This document shows positions 51,122 to 58,876 of a stretch of 64,000 nucleotides of DNA, piece by piece. Made by a program: the position numbers and the translations under genes. Position 1 is the first letter of the stretch. The number at the start of each line of letters is the position of its first letter. Location of the stretch: IMG/VR virus record IMGVR_UViG_3300027710_000020, positions 17,856 through 81,855 of that record. One strand, given 5' to 3'. The DNA is from a virus. The notes beneath the pieces were generated by a model. That model saw only the letters and a program-made list of their open reading frames with translations. It did no database searches and was not told the DNA's origin.

Positions 51122-52126
51122 ATGAGCGTAGATATTGATAACATATTGGCAAAACTAGATCCGAAGACAAGGGCAAGAGTTCAATCAGCGCAGGATGTGC
51201 AGGTTGAAAAGCAACTAACACCCAGCATTGGATTAAATTTTGCATTGCGTGGCGGATTGGGATACGGTAGACAGGTCCTTGTATGGGGCAATAAGTCTGC
51301 TGGTAAATCTTCTTTTTGCTTACAGATGATTGCTCTTGCACAAAAAGAAGGTAAGACGTGTGCTTGGATTGATGCAGAAGCTTCTTACGATCAGTCATGG
51401 GCCGAGCAACTAGGAGTAGATTCATCTTCCCTTATTTACTCTCCAGCAAAAACCGTTAATGATATGGTTGATGTTGCTACTAAGCTAATGGATGCAGGCG
51501 TTGACCTTATTGTAGTAGATTCTATATCTGCATTGCTGCCTGCTATTTATTTTGAAAAAGATGGAAATGAAATGAAAGATTTGCAAGATACAAAGCAAAT
51601 CGGCGCTGAAGCAAAGGATATGACCCACGCAGTCAAAATGTTAAACTATGCAAACAAAAACACACTACTTGTTCTCATCTCACAACAACGAAATCAGTTT
51701 GGATCTATGCATGCTAGTCACATCCCCACGGGTGGCATGGCAGTCAAGTTCTTCTCTTCCACTGTCATCAAGCTCTGGTCGTCTGAAGCTGAAGCGAATG
51801 CTATTAAGGCTGGCATTAAGGTTGGCGACAAGATCATTGAACAAAGAGTTGGAAGGCCAGTTAACTGGATTATTGATTACAACAAACTCGGCCCCCCAAA
51901 TCTATCGGGACAATACGACTTCTACTACCAAGGGAACGTTCTTGGTGTAGATAGCGTTGGAGAAACTCTAGATGTTGCAGAAATGTGCGGTATAGTAGAA
52001 AAAGGTGGAGCATGGTATACAGTAAATGGAGAACGTTTTCAAGGACGTGCAAAGGCTGTAGCGTATTTAAAGGAAAATCAAGATGTTGTAGACAAATTAA
52101 TAGGCGAGATAAATGCCAAACATTAA
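51122..52126 (+). CDS. recA: RecA-like recombinase
   Basis: The 334 residues contain Walker A WGNKSAGKSSFC near 54-65, a WIDAEASYD block near 79-87 and Walker B DLIVVDSISALLP near 127-139. The L1/L2 DNA-binding loops are represented by a LLVLISQQRNQF segment near 179-190 and GGMAVKFFSS near 204. It forms filaments on single-stranded DNA for recombination or repair. It is part of a local recombination set with the Cas4-like and RuvC-like nucleases downstream. Confidence 0.9.
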   Translation: MSVDIDNILAKLDPKTRARVQSAQDVQVEKQLTPSIGLNFALRGGLGYGRQVLVWGNKSAGKSSFCLQMIALAQKEGKTCAWIDAEASYDQSWAEQLGVDSSSLIYSPAKTVNDMVDVATKLMDAGVDLIVVDSISALLPAIYFEKDGNEMKDLQDTKQIGAEAKDMTHAVKMLNYANKNTLLVLISQQRNQFGSMHASHIPTGGMAVKFFSSTVIKLWSSEAEANAIKAGIKVGDKIIEQRVGRPVNWIIDYNKLGPPNLSGQYDFYYQGNVLGVDSVGETLDVAEMCGIVEKGGAWYTVNGERFQGRAKAVAYLKENQDVVDKLIGEINAKH

Positions 52127-52301
52127 TGAGTTTCTTGGTAAACCAGAGCGTATCTTTTCTCCAGAGCTTGAGAAAATAGGCGGAACAAAGCCTTGCAACA
52201 AGTGTGAAAAAGATTCTACAGAGTATTATTGGGATGCATCTACTATGACCATATCTTGGGAGTGCCCAGACGGACATAAGAATTCATATGTGGTTGGATA
52301 A
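52113..52301 (+). CDS. Small zinc-ribbon protein, 62 aa
   Basis: It overlaps the end of recA by 14 bases and its stop touches the next ATG. Residues PCNKCEKDSTEYYWD near 27-41 and SWECPDGHKNSY near 47-58 form a C-x2-C...C-x3-H zinc-binding pattern. Function unknown. Confidence 0.65.
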   Translation: MPNINEFLGKPERIFSPELEKIGGTKPCNKCEKDSTEYYWDASTMTISWECPDGHKNSYVVG

Positions 52302-52606
52302 TGTCAGAAAGATCAGAAGTAAAACGTGATGGGGCCAAGGCTCAAAAGAATAGCGGAAGAGGAGATTATCAAAAAGGTGATGCTCAATGGAAGCAATTCC
52401 TTGTTGATTATAAAGAAGCAGGAACATCATTCAATTTAAATAAAGATAACTGGGCAAAGATTTGTACAGATACCTTTAAGGTGAATAGAAATATGCATCC
52501 AGCATTAAAGATTATTATAGGGGCAGAGTCTAAGGTTAGACTAGGCATTATTGAGTGGTCAGTTCTTGAAGAGTTGATCGAGTTTTATGAGGAGAACCAT
52601 GAGTGA
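52301..52606 (+). CDS. Small predicted PD-(D/E)XK nuclease-like protein
   Basis: The 101-residue product has a basic N-terminus with SGRGDYQKGDAQWKQFLVDY (~18-37) followed by KEA. The GDA acidic residue and the VDYKE strand (D-x-K) fit a minimal PD-(D/E)XK nuclease core, and the gene lies among recombination genes. This reading is an inference from the pattern; a non-enzymatic DNA-binding protein is the alternative. The end overlaps the next start. Confidence 0.45.
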   Translation: MSERSEVKRDGAKAQKNSGRGDYQKGDAQWKQFLVDYKEAGTSFNLNKDNWAKICTDTFKVNRNMHPALKIIIGAESKVRLGIIEWSVLEELIEFYEENHE

Positions 52607-52934
52607 TAAGAACACGCTAGAACTTATTAGTGACATAACAGAGTTTAACGACCTTCACGAGTTTATGAAGGACGAACATCTAGACAAGGCCTTGGCTATT
52701 GTTGTAAAACTTCTCATGAACCCTGATGTGCCTTCTGCAAAGGCACCTCATTTAATTATGGAGCTTCAGGCTATGTCTACAAAATTTGCAGTGCTTGCAT
52801 CTGTATACTCTACAATTGCTAAGGACAAAGCTGGAACAGTAAATAATAACAAGAAGAACATATATTATTCAGTAAAGGAGTCCATAGACAAACTTGTAGA
52901 TGCACTTAAGTATGTCGTTAGGTATAATTCATAA
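52599..52934 (+). CDS. Hypothetical helical protein, 111 aa
   Basis: The ATG at 52599 is preferred because GAGGAG lies just upstream; an in-frame ATG at 52587 has no SD. The protein is helical with LHEFMKDEHLDKALAIVVKLLMNP near 20-43 and a C-terminal helix VKESIDKLVDALKYVVRY. It is followed at once by the Cas4-like nuclease. Function unknown; a partner of that nuclease or of RecA is possible. Confidence 0.6.
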   Translation: MSDKNTLELISDITEFNDLHEFMKDEHLDKALAIVVKLLMNPDVPSAKAPHLIMELQAMSTKFAVLASVYSTIAKDKAGTVNNNKKNIYYSVKESIDKLVDALKYVVRYNS

Positions 52935-53726
52935 ATGGCTAGAGAAATTGTAAAAAACCTTAAGTTTAAAAAGCACACTGGGAAGTTCTTTGATCCAGAG
53001 TTATTTGCTCAACTGCTTGATGAGTCATATCGAAATACTAAACGTGCAGATGGAGAGATGACCAAGAAGTCATTTAGTCCAAGTTCTTTGGGCTACGGCC
53101 ACGGCAAGTGCCCTAGATATTGGTACATGGCATTCTCTGGTGCAGTCTTTATTGATGATAACGATGCAGTTGCGGTTGCCAACATGGCACAGGGAACTCA
53201 GGCCCATGAGAGATTGCAAAAGCTTATTTCTACTATGCCACAGTGGAGAGCGGAAGAAGAAGAGATTGTTAATGAGTATCCACCAATCAGAGGATTCATA
53301 GATCTTATTATGGAGTACGATGGCGAGACAGTAATAGGTGAAATTAAAACGGCTAAGCAAGAGGTTTGGGATACCAGACAGTCAGAGATGAAGCCTACAG
53401 ATAACCATATGCTACAGCTTCTTACTTATATGAAGTTAAAAAATGCTAAGGAAGGATTCTTCCTATATGAGAATAAGAATACACAAGAAATACTAGTTAT
53501 TCCAATCTCTATGAATGAAAAGAATACAAAGATTATTGAGCACACCTTTGCCTGGCTGTGCGAAGTCTGGGATAACTTTAAGGATGGAGATCTTCCAAAG
53601 AGACCAGAAGGTGCAACTAAATCAAAGATGCCTTGTACTTACTGCCCAGTTAAGAAAGAATGCTATGCAAAGAATGGTCCTGTAGGCACAGTTGAAATTG
53701 ATTTGTTCTCGGTGCCTAGTCTATGA
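52935..53726 (+). CDS. Cas4/RecB-like PD-(D/E)XK nuclease
   Basis: In 263 residues, GTQAHERLQKLI near 91-102 is motif I, GFIDLIMEYDG near 120-130 and VIGEIKTAKQEVW near 132-144 supply the D...ExK active site, and QLLTYMKLK near 160 is the QxxxY-type motif. A cysteine at CPRYWY near 57 and the CTYCPVKKEC cluster near 235-244 can hold the 4Fe-4S cluster typical of Cas4/AddB nucleases. It probably resects or processes DNA ends for RecA. No cas genes or arrays are nearby, so a CRISPR link is not supported. Confidence 0.82.
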   Translation: MAREIVKNLKFKKHTGKFFDPELFAQLLDESYRNTKRADGEMTKKSFSPSSLGYGHGKCPRYWYMAFSGAVFIDDNDAVAVANMAQGTQAHERLQKLISTMPQWRAEEEEIVNEYPPIRGFIDLIMEYDGETVIGEIKTAKQEVWDTRQSEMKPTDNHMLQLLTYMKLKNAKEGFFLYENKNTQEILVIPISMNEKNTKIIEHTFAWLCEVWDNFKDGDLPKRPEGATKSKMPCTYCPVKKECYAKNGPVGTVEIDLFSVPSL

Positions 53727-54001
53727 TCTGTGCTAACTCAACCTGCAAAAAAGATTTTGATCCAAAAACTCATAATCAAAAATATTGCGCCGATGAATGT
53801 TGTAGAATTGCTACTAACCGAAGAATTATGGAAAAGTATTATGAGCGTAAAGCAATTAGAAATGGTGCAGAGCGACCATGCGCTAAATGTAAGCAGCAAC
53901 TAAGTAGATACAACAAGGGAGATTTCTGCGCTATATGCGAAAAGAATATTAACCTTGAAAATAAAAGCAAATTGTTTAGGATGATAGATGACATTAGCTA
54001 G
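53723..54001 (+). CDS. Double zinc-finger protein, 92 aa
   Basis: Two cysteine clusters are seen: ICANSTCKKDFDPKTHNQKY with CADECC (~2-27) and PCAKCKQQLSRYNKGDFCAICEK (~51-73). A basic helix RRIMEKYYERKAIRNG lies between them. This suggests a small DNA- or RNA-binding protein. It overlaps both the nuclease before it and the resolvase after it. Confidence 0.65.
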   Translation: MICANSTCKKDFDPKTHNQKYCADECCRIATNRRIMEKYYERKAIRNGAERPCAKCKQQLSRYNKGDFCAICEKNINLENKSKLFRMIDDIS

Positions 54002-54554
54002 TCTAAAGAAGACTCAGGCAAATAGGGTTTTAGGCATAGACGCCTCTACTAACTCTATTGCTTTCTGCTTAATGGAAAATGATATTCCATTAAAGTGGGG
54101 CAAGGTTAACTTAATAGGCGAAGATATATATGACAAGATCCATGATGCAAAAAACAAAATGCATTCTATGCTTGAAGAATTAAAGTCAGATTATATTGTT
54201 GTTGAAGGTGCAGTATTTGTTAAGTCTGCAGATGCTGTAATTAAATTATCATATGTTTATGGAGTGGTCATAGCGGAGTTAATGTCTACTGGGGCAAAGG
54301 TAATAACAATAGCCCCCTCATCTTGGCAGGCATATATAGGAAATAAGAACCCCACTAAAGAAGAAAAGCAGATGATAAGAGCACAAAACCCAGGTTATGC
54401 AGACTCGTGGTATCAAAACAAATTAAGAAATATGAGAAAGCAGAGGACTGCTGACTACTTTAACAAGAAGTATAATTTAAACGTGTTAGATTTTGACGTT
54501 GCAGATAGTTTTGGGATTGCACATTATGCTAATAAGGTGTTGACAGAACGATGA
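53988..54554 (+). CDS. RuvC-like Holliday junction resolvase
   Basis: The 188-residue protein has an RNase H-like fold: GIDASTNSIAFCLM near 17-30 (first catalytic Asp), YIVVEGAVF near 67-75 (Glu), IAPSSWQ near 104 and DVADSFGIAHY near 170-180 (last Asp motif). These fit RuvC-type nucleases that resolve branched DNA before packaging. Its start overlaps the zinc-finger gene and its stop overlaps the ATG of the 48-residue HTH peptide. Confidence 0.8.
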   Translation: MTLASLKKTQANRVLGIDASTNSIAFCLMENDIPLKWGKVNLIGEDIYDKIHDAKNKMHSMLEELKSDYIVVEGAVFVKSADAVIKLSYVYGVVIAELMSTGAKVITIAPSSWQAYIGNKNPTKEEKQMIRAQNPGYADSWYQNKLRNMRKQRTADYFNKKYNLNVLDFDVADSFGIAHYANKVLTER

Positions 54555-54697
54555 AGCTATATCAAAGTAAAGATTGGTTACACAGAAGATATATAATTCA
54601 AAAGAAAACTATAACGGAAATTGCCGAAGAGTGTAAAGTCTCTGCTATGACTATTCAGAGATACCTAGATCAGTTTGGATTAATTAAAAAACGATGA
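54551..54697 (+). CDS. 48-residue helix-turn-helix protein
   Basis: The ATG overlaps the resolvase stop and the TGA overlaps the next ATG. The 48 residues read as a resolvase/transposase-type HTH: RYIIQKKTITEIAEECKVS followed by MTIQRYLDQFGLIKKR, with the recognition helix in the second part. It is complete, short and stand-alone. It may be a DNA-binding regulator or accessory of the resolvase. Confidence 0.7.
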   Translation: MKLYQSKDWLHRRYIIQKKTITEIAEECKVSAMTIQRYLDQFGLIKKR

Positions 54698-55251
54698 GAG
54701 TTTATGAGGGAAGCAACAGCCAAGCTGGCCAAGAGTCGTTTGTTCTTAGTTATTTAAAAGAAAAAAGAAACGGATACTATTTAGAGATTGGCGGTTATCA
54801 TTCTAAAGATGATAGCAATACATATCTTCTAGAAACACAGTATGCGTGGTCTGGGGTAGCACTAGAGATAGACAAAGCAAGATCAGATGAATACAATTTA
54901 AATAGATCTAATATATGTTTAACTACTGATGCAACTACTTTTAACTACCTAGATTATCTTCAAGAAAATAATTTTCCAGACCGTATAGACTATTTACAAA
55001 TAGATATTGAGCCTGCATTTCAGTCTTTAAAAGCTCTAGAGGCCTTACCCCTTGACAGATATAGGTTCTCTGTTGTAACATTTGAACACGACCTTTATGC
55101 AGATCAAAACAACTTGCTGATAAAGGAAAAGGCAAAAGAGATATTTAAAAAGTTTAACTACGTTCTTGTAAAAGAAAATGTAGAGCACGAGGGAAAGATA
55201 TTTGAAGACTGGTGGGTCGATTCAAGTATATATAACAAAGATGAGGAATAA
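54694..55251 (+). CDS. FkbM-like SAM methyltransferase
   Basis: The 185-residue product has SQAGQESFVLSYL near 8-20, motif I GYYLEIGGYHSKDDSNT near 26-42, the post-I acidic VALEIDK near 53 and a YLQIDIEPAF strand near 108-117. VVTFEHDLYAD near 128 follows. This is the layout of Methyltransf_21/FkbM proteins, which methylate sugars or polyketide hydroxyls. A glycan or small-molecule substrate is expected. It could modify phage or host surface sugars. Confidence 0.75.
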   Translation: MRVYEGSNSQAGQESFVLSYLKEKRNGYYLEIGGYHSKDDSNTYLLETQYAWSGVALEIDKARSDEYNLNRSNICLTTDATTFNYLDYLQENNFPDRIDYLQIDIEPAFQSLKALEALPLDRYRFSVVTFEHDLYADQNNLLIKEKAKEIFKKFNYVLVKENVEHEGKIFEDWWVDSSIYNKDEE

Positions 55252-55252
55252 A

Positions 55253-55585
55253 ATGGCGGCATATCCAGAAAAAGAAAAAGGTTTTCAGATGTGGGTAACA
55301 GACCTGCAACTGATGGCAACATCTGCTCCATCGGGTAATAAGATTATTACACAATGTCTTGAAATAGCAGGAATGCTAATTGAAAAGAATATATCTTACG
55401 GGGACTCAGCGCTTAGTCCAATTCGTATATTTTCTCAGGCGGACAATCAAGAGCAGATTAAAATCCGTATTGATGATAAGATAAATAGAATTAAGAATGG
55501 ATCTGGCTTTGCTGGAGACAATGATATTGATGACATGATAGGATATTTAATTCTCCTTAAGATTGCTAAAGCTAATTCTAATTGA
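55253..55585 (+). CDS. DUF1599-like nucleotide-modification/MazG-related protein
   Basis: The start at 55253 follows GAGGAATAAA; an earlier in-frame ATG at 55202 would overlap the methyltransferase gene deeply. In 110 residues, MLIEKNISYGDSALSP near 42-57, IKIRIDDKINRIKNG near 72-86 and DIDDMIGYLILLKIA near 93-107 match the DUF1599 pattern (KNxDYGD, RxxDKLxRL, D-xx-D). Relatives are all-alpha and linked to nucleotide pyrophosphohydrolysis. The stop overlaps the -35 region of the terminase promoter. Confidence 0.68.
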   Translation: MAAYPEKEKGFQMWVTDLQLMATSAPSGNKIITQCLEIAGMLIEKNISYGDSALSPIRIFSQADNQEQIKIRIDDKINRIKNGSGFAGDNDIDDMIGYLILLKIAKANSN

Positions 55586-55610
55586 CATTTTAGTCGACTG
55601 AAAGTATAAT
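55582..55610 (+). promoter_or_regulatory. Perfect consensus sigma70 promoter for the terminase genes
   Basis: TTGACA (55582-55587) and TATAAT (55605-55610) are separated by exactly 17 bases. The terminase small-subunit ATG (55617) begins six bases after the -10, predicting a leaderless mRNA. The spacer holds the palindrome AGTCGACT (55592-55599), also present before the promoter at 32002. Confidence 0.88.
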
Positions 55611-55616
55611 ATACTT

Positions 55617-56153
55617 ATGAGCGAAATAGAATTGTCACAGCATTTTGACAGAATGAATAGGGTAGTAGAAGAACTCCTTAAAGGAAGCACCCCTACACAG
55701 ATCGCCACAATTACTGGAATCCAGCGCAAAGAAGTCCTTGAGCTTATTGATGACTGGAAAGATGTAGTACACAACGATAGCAACATCAGAGATCGTGCCA
55801 AAGAAGCTATATCTGGTGCTGATCAACATTACGCAATGCTTATTAAAGAGGCGTGGAAGACCGTAGAAGACGCAGATCAGTCAGGACAGCTGGCAGTTAA
55901 GTCGGGAGCCTTAAAGCTTATTGCTGATATAGAGACCAAAAGAATAGCCATGCTTCAGTCAATCGGAGTCCTTGAGAATAATGAGATTGCATCTCAGATT
56001 GCAGAGACGGAACGTAAACAAGATATTCTTGTTAAGATATTAAAAGAAGCTACGGCAACATGTCCTAAGTGTAAGATGGAAGTTGCAAAACGATTGTCCC
56101 AAATCACTGGAGTAATTGAATCAGTTCCAGTAGAGGAAGCCGATGTCGTTTGA
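55617..56153 (+). CDS. terS: Terminase small subunit
   Basis: The 178-residue protein has an N-terminal HTH-like region (KGSTPTQIATITGIQRKEVLELIDDW ~22-47), a central coiled-coil oligomerisation segment (~60-130) and a cysteine pair CPKC near 149. It overlaps the large-subunit start by eleven bases, the usual terS-terL order. It recognises phage DNA and regulates the packaging motor. Translation would start at the transcript 5' end because no SD fits in the six-base gap. Confidence 0.75.
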   Translation: MSEIELSQHFDRMNRVVEELLKGSTPTQIATITGIQRKEVLELIDDWKDVVHNDSNIRDRAKEAISGADQHYAMLIKEAWKTVEDADQSGQLAVKSGALKLIADIETKRIAMLQSIGVLENNEIASQIAETERKQDILVKILKEATATCPKCKMEVAKRLSQITGVIESVPVEEADVV

Positions 56154-57945
56154 GTTTGCTGATCTTATCGACATGCTCGATGGAGAGGAGTTCGATGAAA
56201 AACCAGTCGATCTTAAAACGTTTGTTAGAAGTCCAGAATACCTTGGGCTTCCAGAGCTTTCCGACTATCAGTACACGCTTATCGAAAAAAGTTCGCAAAT
56301 CTACAAAGAGTCAACACTCATCAAGCTATTTGGAGAAGAAGAAGGAAGAATAAGATTTAAACAGACTGCTAATGAAGTAGTTGCTCAGCTCGGAAAAGGT
56401 TCTGGAAAAGATTACTGCTCAACAATTGCAGTAGCATACATTGTATATCTTTTGTTATGCCTAAAAGATCCAGCAACATATTATGGCAAACCTCCAGGAG
56501 ATAGCATTGACATTATCAATATTGCTATCAACGCTCAGCAGGCAAGCAACGTTTTCTTTAAAGGATTTAAGACACGCATCGACAAGTCACCTTGGTTTGC
56601 TGGAAAGTATAACGACAAAGCTTCAGAAGTTAAATTTGATAAGGCTATTACAGTACACTCAGGTCACTCAGAACGTGAAGCCTGGGAAGGATATAACGTT
56701 ATAGTAGTTATCCTTGATGAGATTTCAGGCTTTGCAATTGAAAATACAACAGGTCACGATCAGGCAAAAACAGGTGCAGGTATATATGATATGTACCGTG
56801 CATCAGTGGACTCCCGTTTTCCAGACTTTGGCAAGGTAATACTTTTGTCTTTCCCAAGATACAAAAACGATTACATACAGCAAAGATATAATGCCGTTGT
56901 TGCAGAAGTTGAAACCGTTATTCGTGATCATGAATTTAAGATGGACGAGGACCTACCAGACGGGACTGTTGGCAATGAGTTTGAGATTCAATGGGAAGAA
57001 GATCACATAATCTCATATAAAATACCAAAAGTTTATGCTTTAAAAAGGCCTACTTGGGAAGTAAACCCAGTTAGAAGCATTAATGATTTTAAGGTTGCAT
57101 TCTTTACTAACCCTCTTGATGCCCTGTCACGTTTTGCCTGCATGCCACCAGATGCTGTAGATGCATTCTTTAAATCAAAAGAGAAGGTCGAGAAGGCATT
57201 TAATAAAGCGCACCTTGCGGTAGATAACTTTGGCAGACTAGAAGATTGGTTCTTGCCAGATCCAGATAAAGAATATTTTATACACGTTGACCTTGCTCAA
57301 AAGCATGACCACTGTGCCGTTGCAATGGCACATGTTAACAAATGGGTAAATGTAAAAGTAACAGATACTTATTCACAGCCAGCTCCAATTGTAGAAATAG
57401 ATGCTGTCAGATTTTGGACACCAACAAAAGATAAGTCTGTAGACTTTACTGAAGTTAAAGATTATATTCTTTCATTGAAAACACGAGGATTTAAAATTCG
57501 TGTATGTACCTTTGACAGATGGAATTCACATGATATGATGCAACAACTAAAACAATACGGCATCAATACAGAAATTCTATCTGTCGCTAAAAAGCATTAT
57601 GACGATATGGCAATGGTTGTTGCTGAAGAAAGAGTAATTGGTCCGCATATTCCTTTGCTAATTGATGAGCTATTGCAATTAAGAATTATGCGAGATAGGG
57701 TAGACCACCCAAGAAAAGGCTCAAAAGACTTGGCGGATGCAGTTTGTGGATCAATTTATAACTCAATAAGTAGAAGTAAGTTTGATACAAATCAAGAAGT
57801 AAATATACATACATATGAATCTATGAGCTACGACAATGATTTTGGAACAGAAAATGACGGAGAAACTAACTCCTATAATCTTATAAGGGCACCAAGAATG
57901 CCAGAAAATTTAAGAGACGCAATGGACAGGATGCAAATACTATGA
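56143..57945 (+). CDS. terL: Terminase large subunit (packaging ATPase/nuclease)
   Basis: The 600-residue product has the ATPase Walker A LGKGSGKDYC near 83-92 and Walker B VVILDEISGF near 189-198. The RNase H-like nuclease follows: FIHVDLAQKHDHCAVAM near 379-395 (first Asp), RVCTFDRWNSHDMMQQL near 453-469 (second) and KDLADAVCGSI near 527-537 (last). It powers DNA translocation through the portal and cuts the concatemer. Packaging type (cos or headful) cannot be read from the motifs alone. Confidence 0.93.
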   Translation: MSFEFADLIDMLDGEEFDEKPVDLKTFVRSPEYLGLPELSDYQYTLIEKSSQIYKESTLIKLFGEEEGRIRFKQTANEVVAQLGKGSGKDYCSTIAVAYIVYLLLCLKDPATYYGKPPGDSIDIINIAINAQQASNVFFKGFKTRIDKSPWFAGKYNDKASEVKFDKAITVHSGHSEREAWEGYNVIVVILDEISGFAIENTTGHDQAKTGAGIYDMYRASVDSRFPDFGKVILLSFPRYKNDYIQQRYNAVVAEVETVIRDHEFKMDEDLPDGTVGNEFEIQWEEDHIISYKIPKVYALKRPTWEVNPVRSINDFKVAFFTNPLDALSRFACMPPDAVDAFFKSKEKVEKAFNKAHLAVDNFGRLEDWFLPDPDKEYFIHVDLAQKHDHCAVAMAHVNKWVNVKVTDTYSQPAPIVEIDAVRFWTPTKDKSVDFTEVKDYILSLKTRGFKIRVCTFDRWNSHDMMQQLKQYGINTEILSVAKKHYDDMAMVVAEERVIGPHIPLLIDELLQLRIMRDRVDHPRKGSKDLADAVCGSIYNSISRSKFDTNQEVNIHTYESMSYDNDFGTENDGETNSYNLIRAPRMPENLRDAMDRMQIL

Positions 57946-58190
57946 GCACGTATCAAGAAAAAGCAAAAGAATGCAAGTGTTGTGGAAAGCATGTTCCGCT
58001 ACCTACTGTATTAAAAGAATATAATGGAATAGTTCTTTGCCCAACTACATTCTCTAATGTAATTGAGTATAAGAGAATATGGAAGCTAGCTGGACATAGG
58101 CCAATGGGAAATATTAGAAAACATTTTTCTGAATACGTACAGCAAATAGTTGAATCAACTATTGACAAAAATGAAGACGGCACGTTATAA
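57942..58190 (+). CDS. Small zinc-binding protein, 82 aa
   Basis: It overlaps terL by four bases (ATGA). ECKCCGKHVPLP near 10-21 and VLCPTTFSN near 31-39 could form a zinc ribbon, and the rest is helical and basic. It lies where some phages carry an HNH endonuclease next to the terminase, but no HNH motif is present here. Its last codons contain the tRNA-cluster promoter. Confidence 0.6.
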   Translation: MSTYQEKAKECKCCGKHVPLPTVLKEYNGIVLCPTTFSNVIEYKRIWKLAGHRPMGNIRKHFSEYVQQIVESTIDKNEDGTL

Positions 58191-58191
58191 T
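58162..58191 (+). promoter_or_regulatory. Consensus promoter TTGACA-N18-TATAAT for the tRNA cluster
   Basis: Both hexamers are perfect (58162-58167 and 58186-58191) with an 18-base spacer. The predicted start (~58198) lies just before the first tRNA at 58202. Confidence 0.8.
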
Positions 58192-58201
58192 AGACTTCTA
58201 A

Positions 58202-58275
58202 GCAACAATAGCTTAGTTGGTTAAAGCCCCGAACTCATAATTCGGTAATCGTAGGTTCAAGTCCTACTTGTTGCA
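58202..58275 (+). tRNA. tRNA with CAT anticodon (elongator Met or Ile2)
   Basis: The cloverleaf is complete: acceptor GCAACAA/TTGTTGC, D stem GCTT/AAGC, anticodon stem CCGAA/TTCGG with loop CTCATAA, and T stem GTAGG/CCTAC. The anticodon is CAT. The G1-C72 pair argues against an initiator. CCA is not encoded. If the host lysidine enzyme modifies it, it could decode ATA, which is frequent here. Confidence 0.93.
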
Positions 58276-58287
58276 CGAAAGGTAAAT

Positions 58288-58596
58288 ATGCACAGCGAAG
58301 ACAGAATGGAATATTATATTTCAATAGGTGCAATAGAGTTGGCTGGTATGGACTCAGACGGCGAATTTATATTTAATATAACAGACAAAGCAAAAGTCCT
58401 TGCCCCAGAGTTATGGAAAGCTCACCAAGAGCACGTTGATGAATCTTTGGTTGAACTATATAATAAAGGATTAATTAGTGTTACTTATAATGACGATCTT
58501 GAAGCAGTAATTGAAATGTCAGATGAAGGAAAAAAGCTAGCAAAAGAATTTGGTTTAATTCAAATGGACATGGATACCGATATTCCAAATGATTAA
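58288..58596 (+). CDS. Hypothetical protein within the tRNA cluster, 102 aa
   Basis: The 102-residue acidic protein (EDRMEYYISIGAIELAGMDSDG start; ELWKAHQEHVDESLVELYNKGLIS helix ~51-74) is preceded by AAAGG. It separates the first tRNA from the other three. The VIEMSDEGKKLAKEFG end looks like a small winged-helix-type pattern, though weak. No family recognised with confidence. Confidence 0.65.
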   Translation: MHSEDRMEYYISIGAIELAGMDSDGEFIFNITDKAKVLAPELWKAHQEHVDESLVELYNKGLISVTYNDDLEAVIEMSDEGKKLAKEFGLIQMDMDTDIPND

Positions 58597-58601
58597 GTTA
58601 G

Positions 58602-58674
58602 GCCTTCGTAGCTCAGGGGATAGAGCGAGACTCTTCTAAGGTCTGCGTCGCAGGTTCGATTCCTGCCGAGGGCA
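58602..58674 (+). tRNA. tRNA-Arg (TCT)
   Basis: Acceptor GCCTTCG/CGAGGGC, D stem GCTC/GAGC, anticodon stem AGACT/GGTCT with loop CTTCTAA, T stem GCAGG/CCTGC. Anticodon TCT reads AGA/AGG, the arginine codons preferred by most phage genes here outside the capsid and tail-tube genes. CCA not encoded. Confidence 0.94.
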
Positions 58675-58678
58675 CAAT

Positions 58679-58752
58679 GCGGATGTTGCATATTGGTAGT
58701 GCCTCTGCCTTCCAAGCAGAAGGGGTGAGTTCGATTCTCATCATCCGCTCCA
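58679..58752 (+). tRNA. tRNA-Gly (TCC), CCA encoded
   Basis: Acceptor GCGGATG/CATCCGC, anticodon stem TCTGC/GCAGA with loop CTTCCAA (anticodon TCC), T stem GTGAG/CTCAT, discriminator T and an encoded CCA. It reads GGA, the most visible glycine codon in this genome. It lies four bases after tRNA-Arg. Confidence 0.92.
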
Positions 58753-58753
58753 T

Positions 58754-58824
58754 TTCTCACTCGTCCAACGGCAGGACATCGCCCTTTGGAGGCGAGAATC
58801 GTGGTTCGAATCCATGGTGAGAAG
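58754..58824 (+). tRNA. tRNA-Gln (TTG)
   Basis: Acceptor TTCTCAC/GTGAGAA, D stem GTCC/GGAC, anticodon stem TCGCC/GGCGA with loop CTTTGGA (anticodon TTG), T stem CGTGG/CCATG with a wobble. It reads CAA. It starts one base after the preceding tRNA, so the three are processed from one transcript. CCA not encoded. Confidence 0.9.
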
Positions 58825-58833
58825 CTAAAAAAA

Positions 58834-58842
58834 TGATATACT
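58834..58842 (+). promoter_or_regulatory. Extended -10 promoter TGATATACT
   Basis: It lies just after the tRNA cluster. The leader contains AAGGAGAAC before the ATG at 58877. Confidence 0.5.
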
Positions 58843-58876
58843 AATCATAAGCAGTACAAAAAATAAGGAGAACAAG

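Noticed and set aside
58202-58275. Initiator tRNA-fMet
   Set aside because: The first acceptor pair is G-C rather than the unpaired C-A of bacterial initiators, so an elongator Met or Ile2 tRNA is more likely.
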